Shown here: positions 8,980-18,485 of the stretch, in pieces
Layout: the number at the start of each line of letters is the position of its first letter
How positions within the stretch are numbered: position 1 is the stretch's first letter
From: Albidovulum sediminicola
GTDB taxonomy: Bacteria; Pseudomonadota; Alphaproteobacteria; Rhodobacterales; Rhodobacteraceae
Direction: 5' to 3'
Assembly: GCF_025751575.1 (NCBI RefSeq)
Contig: NZ_JAOWLA010000004.1
Coordinates: 62,001-126,000 of the forward strand
Length of the DNA stretch: 64,000 bases
Translations under genes and position numbers: made by a program
Notes under the pieces: model-generated
Database searches by the model: none
What the model was told of the DNA's origin: nothing
The model's input: only the letters and a program-made list of their open reading frames with translations

Positions 8980-11022
8980 TCAGCCCCGGCGCCGCCTGCG
9001 TCCGCCGTCCGCCCCGCCGCCAGAGCCGCCGGTGTTGAAGCTGACGTCGGGAAGGCTGACGACCTTCGAAAGCTCCGGGAAGCCGTCGGTCGCGTGCGGG
9101 ATCGCGTTCGCGGCGACGAAATGTTCCTGGAAGCGCGGCTCGATGGCGGTCTCGACCTTGTGGATGCGCTTGACCTCGGCCTCGATCGCCGCGCGTGCGC
9201 CGATGTTGGACAGCGCGATGCGCGCGCCGGTCCCGGCAGCGTTCCCGGCTGAGGTCACCTTGTCCAGCGGCACGTCCGGGATCATGCCCAGAACCATCGC
9301 GTGCTTGGGGCTGATATGGGCGCCGAAAGCCCCCGCGAGAACGACGCGGTCCACCTTGTCGATCTGCAGCTCGTCCATCAGCAGCCGCGCACCCGCATAG
9401 AGCGCGGATTTCGCGAGCTGGATCGCGCGGATGTCGCCCTGCGTCACGCTGATCAGCGGGCCGCCATTGGCGGTGCCGTCATGAAGGAGATAGGCGTTGG
9501 TGCGGCCCGTGGGAATGCAGCGCGGGGTGCCGGTCTGTTCGGCCGAGCCGATCAGCCCGCCGGCGTCCAGTAGGCCCGCCATGCGCATCTCCGCCACGAC
9601 CTCGATGATGCCGGAGCCGCAGATGCCGGTGATCCCGGTGGCGGCCGTCGCGGCGGCAAAGGCCGGATCGTCGGACCAGAGGTCGCTGCCGATGACGCGG
9701 AAGCGGGGCTCCTTCGTCACCGGGTCGATTTCCACCCGCTCGATGGCGCCGGGGGCGGCGCGCTGGCCGGCGCTGATCTGCGCGCCCTCGAAGGCCGGAC
9801 CGGTGGGCGAGGAGCAGGCCAGGACCCGGTCCTTGTTGCCGCAAAGGATCTCGGCATTGGTGCCCACGTCGACGATCAGGACCATGTCCTCGGACTTGTC
9901 GGGCTCTTCGGAAAGCGCGACGGCGGCGCAGTCCGCGCCCACGTGGCCCGCGATGCAGGGCAGGATGTAGACGCGCGCATGATCATGGAGCGCGCCCAGT
10001 TCAAGATCGCTGGCCGGCAGCGACAGGCTTTCGGAGGTGGCCAGCGCAAAGGGGGCCTGGCCGAGTTCGACAGGGTCGATGCCCAGAAGCAGGTGGTGCA
10101 TCACCGGGTTGCAGACAAAGACAGCCTCGACGATCTGGCGCGGGTCGATGTTCGCCTCGGTCGAGATGGCCTGGGCGAGGCCGTTGAGCGCATGACGCAC
10201 GGCCGAGGTCATTTCCTTGTCGCCGCCGGGGTTCATCATCGCGTAGCTGACCCGGCTCATCAGATCCTCGCCGAAGCGGATCTGCGGGTTCATGAGACCG
10301 GAAGAAGCCAGCACGTTGCCGTTGCGCAGGTCGACAAGGTGGGCCGCGATGGTGGTGGAGCCGAGGTCGATGGCCAGGCCGTAAAGCCGCCCCTCCCAGA
10401 AGCCGGGCCACAGGTCGATGATCCGGGGCTTGCCGCGATGATCCTTGTGGATGGCGACGGTTACCTTCCATTCGCCTTTGCGCAGGATCGGCTGCAGCCT
10501 GCCGAGAAGCACGGCGTCGGCCTCAAGCCCGTCGATCTGCCACTGCTGACGCAGCGCGTCGGAGAGCCGCTGGAAATCGCCCGAGGGTTCGTGCATGTCG
10601 GGTTCGGCAACCTCGACATAATAGGCGTGGGTGGCCGGATCCATGGTGATGTCGCGGGTCGTCGCGGACTTGCGGATCACCTGACGGTGCACCTGGCTTT
10701 CCGGCGGCACGTCGATGACGATATCGCCCATGACCTTGGCCTGGCAGCCGAGCCTGCGGCCCTCCTTCATGCCGCGGATGCGGTCATAGCGGGCCTCGAC
10801 CTCATTCCATTCCGACAGCGCGTCCTGGCCGACGGTGACGCCATGCTTGGGGAACTCCCCATAGCCCGGCGTGATCTGGCACTTGGAACAGATGCCGCGC
10901 CCGCCGCAGACCGAATCGAGGTCGACGCCCAGCTGGCGTGCCGCCGTCAGCACGGGCGTACCCACGGGGAAACGCCCCCGCTTGCCAGAGGGCGTGAAGA
11001 TGACGAGCGGCTCGTCGGTCAT
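8980..11022 (-). CDS. RACo-like [2Fe-2S] ASKHA ATPase (DUF4445)
   Basis: A 680-residue protein resembling RACo, the reductive activator of corrinoid proteins. The N-terminal plant-type ferredoxin domain has Cys39, Cys45, Cys48 (DSVCGGRGICSKC) and Cys93 (LGCQAKV) as [2Fe-2S] ligands. A linker leads to an ASKHA ATPase module with AIDLGSTTIAAHLVDL (near residue 230) and LIVDVGTNAEI phosphate loops, then GICGSGIIE and AGAFG. The C-terminus is Gly/Arg rich. The start was taken at 11022 because GGAG lies eight bases upstream and homology begins there; the frame is open further upstream. No corrinoid protein or methyltransferase gene is nearby, so the partner is unknown. Confidence 0.85.
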   Translation of the reverse strand: MTDEPLVIFTPSGKRGRFPVGTPVLTAARQLGVDLDSVCGGRGICSKCQITPGYGEFPKHGVTVGQDALSEWNEVEARYDRIRGMKEGRRLGCQAKVMGDIVIDVPPESQVHRQVIRKSATTRDITMDPATHAYYVEVAEPDMHEPSGDFQRLSDALRQQWQIDGLEADAVLLGRLQPILRKGEWKVTVAIHKDHRGKPRIIDLWPGFWEGRLYGLAIDLGSTTIAAHLVDLRNGNVLASSGLMNPQIRFGEDLMSRVSYAMMNPGGDKEMTSAVRHALNGLAQAISTEANIDPRQIVEAVFVCNPVMHHLLLGIDPVELGQAPFALATSESLSLPASDLELGALHDHARVYILPCIAGHVGADCAAVALSEEPDKSEDMVLIVDVGTNAEILCGNKDRVLACSSPTGPAFEGAQISAGQRAAPGAIERVEIDPVTKEPRFRVIGSDLWSDDPAFAAATAATGITGICGSGIIEVVAEMRMAGLLDAGGLIGSAEQTGTPRCIPTGRTNAYLLHDGTANGGPLISVTQGDIRAIQLAKSALYAGARLLMDELQIDKVDRVVLAGAFGAHISPKHAMVLGMIPDVPLDKVTSAGNAAGTGARIALSNIGARAAIEAEVKRIHKVETAIEPRFQEHFVAANAIPHATDGFPELSKVVSLPDVSFNTGGSGGGADGGRRRRRG

Positions 11023-11107
11023 GGGGAAACTCCGGGTCTTCCTGATGCGCGGGGCTACCATAGGCGAGGATCGCCCGACGGCAAGGCCCGTTCGCGGCAG
11101 GTAAAGG

Positions 11108-12283
11108 TCAGGGCGCGTCAGCCCTGTCCGATTCCCGTGCTTGCAGCCAGCGCAGCACGGCCTCCCGGTCGCCATCCAGAACAGGGGCAGGCTGGCGCGC
11201 GGCGGGTTCGGCAAGGCCGGTGATCTTGACGGGGTTCCCGGCGGCGACAAAGGCGGGGCGCCCGTCCGTCGCTTCGACCGGCAGCACCATGTTGCGTGCG
11301 AGAACCTGCGGGTCGGCCAGCGCCTCGGCCATGGTCTGGACACGGCCGGTGGGCACGCCGTTGGCCTCAAGCGCCGCGATCCAGTGGGCGCGGGGTTCGG
11401 CCAGTGTGAGCGCCTCGATCATGCGTTTGAGAAGGTGGACGTTTTCGCAGCGCGCCGCGTTGCTGGCGAAGCGCGGGTCGTTGGCCAGATCGGGCTGGCC
11501 CAGGGCCGTGCAGAGCCGGGCGAAGATGGCGTCATTCCCGGCCGCAATGACAAAGAAGCCATCGCTGGCGCGGAAGGTCGAAAACGGGGTGATCGTGGGG
11601 TGGCGCGCGCCGGTGGGGCCCGGGGGTGTGCCGGTCGCGGTGGTGATGGCGAGCGAGTGTTCCTGGATCGCGATCTGGGCATCCAGCATCGAGATGTCGA
11701 TCTTCGCGCCCCGTCCGCTGCGGTCGCGCGCGTAAAGCGCCGCCAGCACGCCCTGCACCAGGTACATCCCCGCCGCGATATCCCCGATCGAGGCGCCGAC
11801 GCGAACGGGTGGGCCGCCTTCCTCTCCGGTGATCGACATAACGCCGCCGCGCGCCTGAACGACCATGTCGTAGGCGGGCTTGCCCGCCTCGGGTCCGGTA
11901 TGGCCGAAGCCCGAGACCGCGCCGTAGACCAGCCGGGGAAAGCGCGCGGAAAGCTCGGCCCAGCCGTAGCCCAGCCCCTCCATCGTGCCGGGGCGGAAGT
12001 TTTCCAGGATCACGTCGGCCTGACCCAGAAGCCGATCGAACACCGCCCGGTCGCCCGCGGATTTCAGATCCAGCGCGATCGACTTCTTGCCGTGGTTCAG
12101 CGCCGCGAAATAGGCGCTTTCGCCTTCCTTGAAGGGCGGGAAGGCGCGGGTGTCGTCGCCAGTGCCGGGGCGTTCGACCTTGATCACGGTCGCGCCGAAA
12201 TCTGCCAGCTGGATCGCGGCGACGGGGCCGGCCAGCACGTGGGTCAGGTCGATGACGACGATTCCGTCCAGCGGCGCGGACAT
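11108..12283 (-). CDS. Class III CoA-transferase (CaiB/BaiF family)
   Basis: A 391-residue CoA-transferase that should move CoA between carboxylic acids through a covalent aspartyl intermediate. The nucleophile is Asp168 in GASIGDIAAGMY, which aligns with Asp169 of formyl-CoA transferase; the racemase His motif of the neighbour at 7.9 kb is absent (GKPAYDMVVQARGG here), so this is a transferase. The N-terminal HVLAGPVAAIQLADFGATVIKVE stretch is typical of the family. GGAGG precedes the ATG. It is transcribed in the same direction as the RACo-like gene, 85 bases apart, perhaps one operon. Substrate acids are not predictable from sequence. Confidence 0.87.
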   Translation of the reverse strand: MSAPLDGIVVIDLTHVLAGPVAAIQLADFGATVIKVERPGTGDDTRAFPPFKEGESAYFAALNHGKKSIALDLKSAGDRAVFDRLLGQADVILENFRPGTMEGLGYGWAELSARFPRLVYGAVSGFGHTGPEAGKPAYDMVVQARGGVMSITGEEGGPPVRVGASIGDIAAGMYLVQGVLAALYARDRSGRGAKIDISMLDAQIAIQEHSLAITTATGTPPGPTGARHPTITPFSTFRASDGFFVIAAGNDAIFARLCTALGQPDLANDPRFASNAARCENVHLLKRMIEALTLAEPRAHWIAALEANGVPTGRVQTMAEALADPQVLARNMVLPVEATDGRPAFVAAGNPVKITGLAEPAARQPAPVLDGDREAVLRWLQARESDRADAP

Positions 12284-12375
12284 GGGGGCCTCCGATTGCG
12301 GTCAAGGGACCCTAGACGGCGCGGGCGGCCCCGCCTTGATCCAGATCATTGGGCTGTGGGCGGTGCCCCGGGGCC

Positions 12376-13128
12376 TCAGCTACGCTCTTCGGCGACGATG
12401 CCCTGCATGGCCTCAAGCGGCGCGTAGCCGCGCAGAAGCTGGTCGCCGATGACAAATGACGGCGTGCCGGAGATCTGGAGGCGCTGCGCAAGAAGGTGAT
12501 TGTCCTCGATGATCTTCGTGACTTCGGGATCGTTCATGCGCGCGGCGACGGCCTCGGCGTCGATGCCGAGGTCCTCGGCAAAGTTGCGCAAGGCGGCGTC
12601 GGTCACATCGCCGCGGAAGGTTTCGTAAAAGCCCGCGCTGATCTTCGCGTAGGCCTCATCGCCCGCGACCATACGCGCCGCGATTGCGAAGCGGGAGGCC
12701 AGCACGGACTGCTCGCCGAGGATGGGGTATTCCTTGACGATGAAGCGGATGTTCCCGTCCGAGGTGATCAGGTCGGAAACCGCGCCATGCGCCTTGCGGC
12801 AGTAGCCGCAGCGGTAGTCGAGGAACTCGACCACCGTGATGTCGCCCTCGGGGTTGCCGGCGACGAAGCTCCAGCCGTCGTCGAAGATGTCCTTGGCGTT
12901 GGCCGCGATCAGCGCCTTGTCCCCGTTCGCCTGGGCTTGGGCGTTGCGCTGTTCCAGCTCGTTGATGACCTCGACCAGCACTTCGGGATGGGCCAGAAGA
13001 TAGCCGCGCACTTCATTCCCGAAGGCCTCGCGTTCCGCGTCCGACATGGCGGTGATATCGAAGGCAAGCGCGGGTTGGGCGGCGGCCAGCGTGGCTGCCA
13101 GGGTGAGGGCGGAGGCAAGGCGGTTCAT
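12376..13128 (-). CDS. Periplasmic DsbA-family disulfide oxidoreductase
   Basis: A 250-residue exported thioredoxin-fold protein. The start at 13128 gives a classic signal peptide (MNRLASALTL... cleaved after ALA near residue 22); longer starts would bury it. An N-terminal helical arm (residues 28-85, VEVINELEQRNAQAQA) resembles the trimerisation stalk of ScsC/Com1-type proteins. The active site is CGYC (Cys107, Cys110) in EFLDYRCGYCRKAHG, and the cis-proline loop is SGTPSF. It would oxidise or isomerise disulfides in the periplasm. It is divergent from the aminotransferase gene and stands alone on its strand. Confidence 0.88.
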   Translation of the reverse strand: MNRLASALTLAATLAAAQPALAFDITAMSDAEREAFGNEVRGYLLAHPEVLVEVINELEQRNAQAQANGDKALIAANAKDIFDDGWSFVAGNPEGDITVVEFLDYRCGYCRKAHGAVSDLITSDGNIRFIVKEYPILGEQSVLASRFAIAARMVAGDEAYAKISAGFYETFRGDVTDAALRNFAEDLGIDAEAVAARMNDPEVTKIIEDNHLLAQRLQISGTPSFVIGDQLLRGYAPLEAMQGIVAEERS

Positions 13129-13298
13129 TCGGTTTTCCTGTCGTCGGGCCTTCCGGCCGGTTGGGGTGCCCCGCATGACACAGGCCAGCCGGTGCGCAAG
13201 GAGACGTGGCGCCACGGACGGTCCGGGGCATTGACCTTGGCCGCCCGGGCTGAAATCTACGGGCATGATAATTTGGCGGCCACAATAGGGACCTTTCC

Positions 13299-14441
13299 AT
13301 GCGGGCTTCAAGACGGGGATCGGTCGATCCCTTCATTGTGATGGATGTTCTTGAGGCCGCGCGCGCGGCCGAAGCCGCCGGACGGCGGATCGTCCACATG
13401 GAAATCGGCCAGCCTTCGACCCCCGCGCCGGCGGCCGCGCGCGCCGCCCTTGCCCGCGCGATGGAGGAGGGCGCGCTGGGGTACACCGTCTCGCTCGGCC
13501 TGCCTGCGCTGCGCGCACGCATCGCCCGGCTTTACGGCGAGTGGTATGGCGTTGATCTGGACCCCGCGCGTGTCGTCGTGACCGCCGGTTCCTCGGGCGC
13601 CTTCGTTCTGGCCTTCACCGCGCTCTTTGACGCGGGCGAGAAAGTGGCGCTGGGAGAGCCGGGCTACCCTTCCTACCGGCAGATCCTCAAGGCGCTGTCG
13701 CTGCAACCCGTGGGAATTCCCACGCGGCTTGAAGACCGCTACCAGCCCCGGCCCGAGGATATCCCTGACGACGTCGCGGGGCTGATCGTGGCCTCGCCCG
13801 CCAACCCGTCCGGAACCATGCTGTCGAAACCGGCCCTTGGCGCGCTGATCGCGGAGGCACACGCGCGCGACATCGCCTTCGTTTCGGACGAGATCTATCA
13901 TGGCCTTCATTACGAGGGGCGCGCAGTCTCGGCGCTGGAGGTCAGCGACGATGTCTATGTGATCAACTCGTTTTCCAAGTATTTCTCCATGACGGGCTGG
14001 CGCGTGGGCTGGATGGTCGTGCCCCCGGACCATGTGCGCCTGGTCGAGCGCCTGGCGCAGAACATGTTCATCTGCCCGCCGCACGCCAGCCAGATCGCGG
14101 CGCTTGCCGCGCTGGATTGCGGCGAGGAACTGGAGGGCAATCGCGCCGTCTACGCCGAGAACCGCCGCCTGATGCTGGAGGGGTTGCCGAAGGCCGGTTT
14201 CACCCGCATCGCGCCCCCGGACGGGGCATTCTACATCTACGCGGACGTGTCGGCGATGACGGACGACAGCCGCGCGCTCGCCGCCGAGATCCTTGAGGGC
14301 GCCGGCGTCGCGGTCACGCCGGGGCTCGATTTCGATCCGGTGCGCGGCACCCGGACCCTCAGGTTTTCCTATGCGGGCGCCACCGCCGATATCCGCGAGG
14401 GGCTGGAGCGGCTGGCGCGATTCATGGCCACGCGCAGCTAG
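13299..14441 (+). CDS. Class I/II pyridoxal-phosphate aminotransferase
   Basis: A 380-residue fold-type I aminotransferase of the AspC/AatA-like group. The PLP lysine is Lys227 in NSFSKYFSMTGWRVGW, with the preceding SDEIYHGLHYEG supplying the Asp and Tyr cofactor contacts and SPANPSGTM the Asn. The C-terminal Arg that binds the substrate carboxylate lies in GTRTLRFSYAG. It would exchange amino groups between an amino acid and a 2-oxo acid; specificity is undetermined. AGGGACC precedes the ATG. The gene is divergent from the DsbA-like gene and may share the message that continues into amiC, 80 bases downstream. Confidence 0.88.
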   Translation: MRASRRGSVDPFIVMDVLEAARAAEAAGRRIVHMEIGQPSTPAPAAARAALARAMEEGALGYTVSLGLPALRARIARLYGEWYGVDLDPARVVVTAGSSGAFVLAFTALFDAGEKVALGEPGYPSYRQILKALSLQPVGIPTRLEDRYQPRPEDIPDDVAGLIVASPANPSGTMLSKPALGALIAEAHARDIAFVSDEIYHGLHYEGRAVSALEVSDDVYVINSFSKYFSMTGWRVGWMVVPPDHVRLVERLAQNMFICPPHASQIAALAALDCGEELEGNRAVYAENRRLMLEGLPKAGFTRIAPPDGAFYIYADVSAMTDDSRALAAEILEGAGVAVTPGLDFDPVRGTRTLRFSYAGATADIREGLERLARFMATRS

Positions 14442-14522
14442 GCCCGCAGCCCCGTCGGGTCTATCGCGCCGATTGCGCGCCGCCGCGCTTGCGCTATGAT
14501 CGCCGGAAAAAAGGCGGGCAGG

Positions 14523-15743
14523 ATGCGGCGGCTCTTCGGATTTCTCGTTTCGGCGCTTTTGGTTGCGCCGCTGCCTCGCGCTGTCGCGGCGGAGGGACTA
14601 AGCGCGCTCGCCCGCCTTGACCCGGCGCAATCCGCGCTGATCGACGGCCCAGGGGGCGTCAGGATCGACCTCACCCTCGACCAGGCGGTGCCCTACCGGG
14701 TCTTCTTCCTGGCCGATCCGCCTCGCCTCGTCGTCGATTTCCGCGAGGTTGATTTTTCCGCCGCCCTGCCTGCGGACCTTGACCGGAGCGCGCGCGTCAC
14801 CGGCTTGCGCTTCGGCCCTTACCGCGAGGGGTGGTCGCGGCTGGTGGCCGAGCTTGACGGACCCTACAGGCTCGAAAGCGCGGCCGAGCCTCGGGCCGGG
14901 CAGGCTGCGCGGATCGAGGTGCGGATCGTGGCTGCGTCGGACGAGGTGTTCGCCGCCAGCGTCGGCGTGCCGGAAGATCCCGACTGGCCCCGGCCCGAAC
15001 CCGCCCCGGTTCCGCCGCCGAAGCTGCGGCAGGACGGCACGCGGCCCTTGGTCGTGGTGCTGGATCCCGGGCACGGCGGGATCGACCCGGGGGCCGAGGC
15101 GGGATCGCTGCGCGAGGCCCATCTGACGCTGTCCTTCGCCCGCGAACTCGCGGATGCGCTGCGCCGCGACGGCATGATCGTCGAATTGACGCGCGGTGAT
15201 GACAGCTTCGTGCCGCTTGAGGCGCGCCTGTCCATCGCGCGCGGGGCGGGGGCGGACCTGTTCCTGTCGCTTCACGCCGATGCGCTGGAAGTGGGCGTCG
15301 CGACCGGCGCGACGATCTACAAGCTGGCACCCGCCGCCAGCGAACGGGCCGCGGGCCTGTTGGCCGAGCGCCACGACCGCGCCGACCTTCTGGCCGGGGT
15401 CGATCTCTCGCAGCAGGACGACATCCTGGCCTCGGTCCTGATGGACATGAGCCGGCGCGAGACGGCGCCACGCTCCGACCGTCTTGCGCTGCGCCTTGCG
15501 GAGGCGATTGGGGACGCGGGCATCCACCTTCACCGCCACCCGGTGCAGGAGGCGGCGTTCTCCGTTCTCAAGGCGCCCGACATCCCCTCGGTCCTGCTGG
15601 AGCTTGGGTTCCTTTCCTCCCCCCGGGATCGCGAAAGGCTTTCCGATCCCGTCTGGCGCGCCACGATGGTCGAGGCGATCCGCGCCGCCGTCACGAAATG
15701 GGCAGCAGAGGACGCGGCAGAGGCACGGCTGGTGCGCCAGTAG
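14523..15743 (+). CDS. amiC: N-acetylmuramoyl-L-alanine amidase, AmiC type
   Basis: A 406-residue periplasmic amidase that cuts the bond between MurNAc and the peptide stem during cell separation. A signal peptide (MRRLFGFLVSALLVAPLPRAVAAEG) is followed by an AMIN domain (residues about 30-140) and an Amidase_3 domain with the zinc ligands in LDPGHGGIDPGA (His), REAHLTL (Glu) and SLHADA (His), and the catalytic Glu in LLELGFLSS. The start at 14523 is preferred over 14496 because it follows AAGGCGGGCAGG and begins the signal peptide. PBP1A follows 101 bases downstream, a cell-wall pairing. Confidence 0.93.
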   Translation: MRRLFGFLVSALLVAPLPRAVAAEGLSALARLDPAQSALIDGPGGVRIDLTLDQAVPYRVFFLADPPRLVVDFREVDFSAALPADLDRSARVTGLRFGPYREGWSRLVAELDGPYRLESAAEPRAGQAARIEVRIVAASDEVFAASVGVPEDPDWPRPEPAPVPPPKLRQDGTRPLVVVLDPGHGGIDPGAEAGSLREAHLTLSFARELADALRRDGMIVELTRGDDSFVPLEARLSIARGAGADLFLSLHADALEVGVATGATIYKLAPAASERAAGLLAERHDRADLLAGVDLSQQDDILASVLMDMSRRETAPRSDRLALRLAEAIGDAGIHLHRHPVQEAAFSVLKAPDIPSVLLELGFLSSPRDRERLSDPVWRATMVEAIRAAVTKWAAEDAAEARLVRQ

Positions 15744-15844
15744 GGACCGCCCCTTCGCCCGGCGCGAATCCGCCGCCACGGGAACTTGTTTTGACCCGGT
15801 CCATTCGAGGTTATATAGGGTGGCGAGTTTAGGAAGGGCTGCGC

Positions 15845-18397
15845 GTGATCCGCTTTCTGTTTTCCACCGCCGGGGGTCTGTTCAGCTGGATCATCACCGG
15901 CATCTTCTTCGGCGCCCTGACGCTGGGCGGCGTGTTCTGGTTCTACGGTCAGGACCTGCCGAACCATGAGCAGTTGACCCAGTATTCGCCCAAGACGATC
16001 AGCCGGATTTATTCCGGCGAGGGCCGGATCATCGATGAATTCGCCGACGAGCGGCGCATCTACGCCCCGATCGAAGAGATCCCGGACCTTGTCAAACAGG
16101 CTTTCATCTCGGCCGAGGACAAGAATTTCTATACCCACCAGGGCTTTGACTCCCGCGGTATCGCGGCTGCGGTGTGGGAGGCAGTCAAGTCCCGCGGCAA
16201 GAACGTCCGCGGCGCCTCGACCATTCCGCAGCAGGTGGCGAAGAACTTCCTGCTGTCGGGGGACAAGACGATCGAGCGCAAGATCAAGGAGCTGATCCTG
16301 TCCACGCGGCTCGTCGAGACGCTGTCGCGCGACAAGATCCTGGAGCTTTACCTCAACGAGATCTTCCTGGGTCAGAACAGCTACGGCGTATCCGCCGCGG
16401 CCCAGACCTATTTCAACAAGACGCTGAGCGAGCTTGCCCCGCATGAGGCGGCGACACTCGCCGCCATGCCGAAGGAGCCGTCGAACTTCCACCCGGTGCG
16501 CAACCACGACCGGCTGCTTGAACGGCGCAACTATGTGCTGCGCGAGATGTGGCAGAACGGCTACCTCAATGAGGCGAGCTATCGCAGCGAGCGCGATCAG
16601 CCGCTCCGCTCGGTGCAGAACGGCGACTTCCCCGCGTTCCGTGAGGCGCTTCCGCCGCGCGACTACTTCACCGACGAGATTCGCAGCCAGCTGTCCAAGA
16701 GCTTCGGCGAGGAGGAGTTCTTCTCGGGCGGCTTGTCGATCCGCGCGACAGTCGATCCCTCGATGCAGGCAGAGGCCGCCGCCGCCCTTCAGGAGGCACT
16801 TGAAAGCTACGACCGGAAACAGGGCCTCTGGCGCGGGACCGGGCGTGTGCTCGATCCCGAGGCGCTGAAGGACGAGGCCGCTTGGCGCGCGGCGCTGGCT
16901 GCCGCCGATGTGCCGCGCGACGTGGCGGGATGGTCGCCCGCCGTGGTGCTGGAGGTGGGTGAGCAATCCGCGCGTATCGGCATCGAGGGTGTCAAGGATG
17001 ATGCGGACGGCCATTACATCCCGGCGGAGGACGTGACCTGGGCGCGCAAGCGACTGGCGGACGGCACGCGCGGCCCCAAGGCCAAGGTCGCGGGCGACCT
17101 CGTCTCGGTCGGCGACGTCGTTCTGGTCACGGCGCTTGTCGACAAGGAGGGCGCGTTCGAACGCTGGTCGCTCCGCCAGGTGCCGGAGGTGCAGGGCGGC
17201 TTCATGGCGATGGATGTGAACACCGGGCGCGTCATTGCCATGCAGGGCGGTTTTTCCTGGCAGTCGTCCGAGTTCAACCGCGCGACGCAGGCGATGCGTC
17301 AGCCGGGTTCGTCGTTCAAGCCTTTCGTCTACGCCGCCGCGCTGGATTCCGGCTTCACGCCCGCGACGATCGTGGTCGATGCACCGATCGAGGTCGATAC
17401 CCCGCAGGGCCTCTGGCGTCCCAAGAACGCCTCGAACAAGTACTACGGGCTGACGCCGCTGCGGACCGGGATCGAGCAGTCCCGGAACCTGATGACCGTG
17501 CGTGTCGCGCAGGAAATCGGGATGGAGACGGTCGCGGGCTATGCCGAGCGCTTCGGCGTCTATGACCGGCTGCAGCCGTTCCTGGCCAACGCGCTCGGTT
17601 CGCAGGAAACCACGCTTTACAAGATGGTCGCCGCCTACGCGATGTTCGCCAACGGCGGCGAGCGGGTGGAACCCACGCTTGTCGACCGTGTGCAGGACCG
17701 CTGGGGGCGGACGATCTACCGTCACGACCAGCGCACCTGCGTTGACTGCGACAAGGAAGCCCTGCCAGCGGGGCAGGCACCTTCGATCCGATCCGACCGC
17801 GAACGGGTCATGGACGCGATCACCGCCTACCAGCTGACCTCGATGATGCAGGGCGTGGTGCAGCGCGGCTCCGGTTCAGGCGTGCGCCTGCCGGTTCCGG
17901 TGGCGGGCAAGACCGGCACCACCAATGACGCCAAGGATGTCTGGTTCATCGGCTTCACCTCCAACATCGTGGCGGGATGCTACATGGGCTACGACCAGCC
18001 GCGGACTCTGGGTGCGGGGGCGTATGGCGGCACGCTCTGCGTTCCGGTCTTCAACGCCTTCATGAAGAAGGCGGTGGAGAAATTCGGTGGATCGCAGTTC
18101 AAGGTGCCGCCGGGCGGGCATTTCATCAACATCGACCGCTATACGGGCGAACAGCTTCCGCCGGGTGTCGGGGGGGATTTCGTTCAGGCCGAGTATTTCC
18201 GCGACGGCGTCGTGCCGATCTTCGGCCTTGGCGCGCTGGTCGATGGCGACTGGGGCATCACCCAGAACCTGCCCCTGTTCGCGAGGGGGGAGTTCGAGTC
18301 CGAGGACGGGACGACGGTTACGACCTCCACCGGGGAAACCGTGGTCATTCCCAAGAAAGCCGATTTCGGAACGCTGAATTCGGGCGGGCTTTACTGA
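15845..18397 (+). CDS. mrcA: Penicillin-binding protein 1A (bifunctional)
   Basis: An 850-residue inner-membrane peptidoglycan synthase. One N-terminal anchor (residues about 10-35) is followed by a GT51 glycosyltransferase domain with the catalytic Glu in ISAEDKNFYTHQGFD and the STIPQQVAKN motif, an OB-like insert, and a transpeptidase domain with the SxxK serine in PGSSFKPFVYAA, SRN in EQSRNLMTV and KTGT in AGKTGTTNDAKDVWF. Length fits class A PBPs. Translation starts at a GTG preceded by AGGAAGG. It sits between amiC and prfB on one strand. Confidence 0.96.
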   Translation: MIRFLFSTAGGLFSWIITGIFFGALTLGGVFWFYGQDLPNHEQLTQYSPKTISRIYSGEGRIIDEFADERRIYAPIEEIPDLVKQAFISAEDKNFYTHQGFDSRGIAAAVWEAVKSRGKNVRGASTIPQQVAKNFLLSGDKTIERKIKELILSTRLVETLSRDKILELYLNEIFLGQNSYGVSAAAQTYFNKTLSELAPHEAATLAAMPKEPSNFHPVRNHDRLLERRNYVLREMWQNGYLNEASYRSERDQPLRSVQNGDFPAFREALPPRDYFTDEIRSQLSKSFGEEEFFSGGLSIRATVDPSMQAEAAAALQEALESYDRKQGLWRGTGRVLDPEALKDEAAWRAALAAADVPRDVAGWSPAVVLEVGEQSARIGIEGVKDDADGHYIPAEDVTWARKRLADGTRGPKAKVAGDLVSVGDVVLVTALVDKEGAFERWSLRQVPEVQGGFMAMDVNTGRVIAMQGGFSWQSSEFNRATQAMRQPGSSFKPFVYAAALDSGFTPATIVVDAPIEVDTPQGLWRPKNASNKYYGLTPLRTGIEQSRNLMTVRVAQEIGMETVAGYAERFGVYDRLQPFLANALGSQETTLYKMVAAYAMFANGGERVEPTLVDRVQDRWGRTIYRHDQRTCVDCDKEALPAGQAPSIRSDRERVMDAITAYQLTSMMQGVVQRGSGSGVRLPVPVAGKTGTTNDAKDVWFIGFTSNIVAGCYMGYDQPRTLGAGAYGGTLCVPVFNAFMKKAVEKFGGSQFKVPPGGHFINIDRYTGEQLPPGVGGDFVQAEYFRDGVVPIFGLGALVDGDWGITQNLPLFARGEFESEDGTTVTTSTGETVVIPKKADFGTLNSGGLY

Positions 18398-18485
18398 CAT
18401 CGCGGGTCGTGACGGTGCCGCCGCCCTTGCCGGGGCGCGGCACCTCCGCTATCACCCGCGCCGATACCAGAAGGAAGGAACGGCC

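Noticed and set aside
11023-11370. 116-codon N-terminal extension of the RACo-like protein
   Set aside because: It overlaps the CoA-transferase gene region, shows no homology and lacks a ribosome site; the ferredoxin domain starts just after the ATG at 11022.
15530-17725. 731-codon minus-strand frame opposite mrcA
   Set aside because: Shadow of the PBP1A gene; no start context and no domains.
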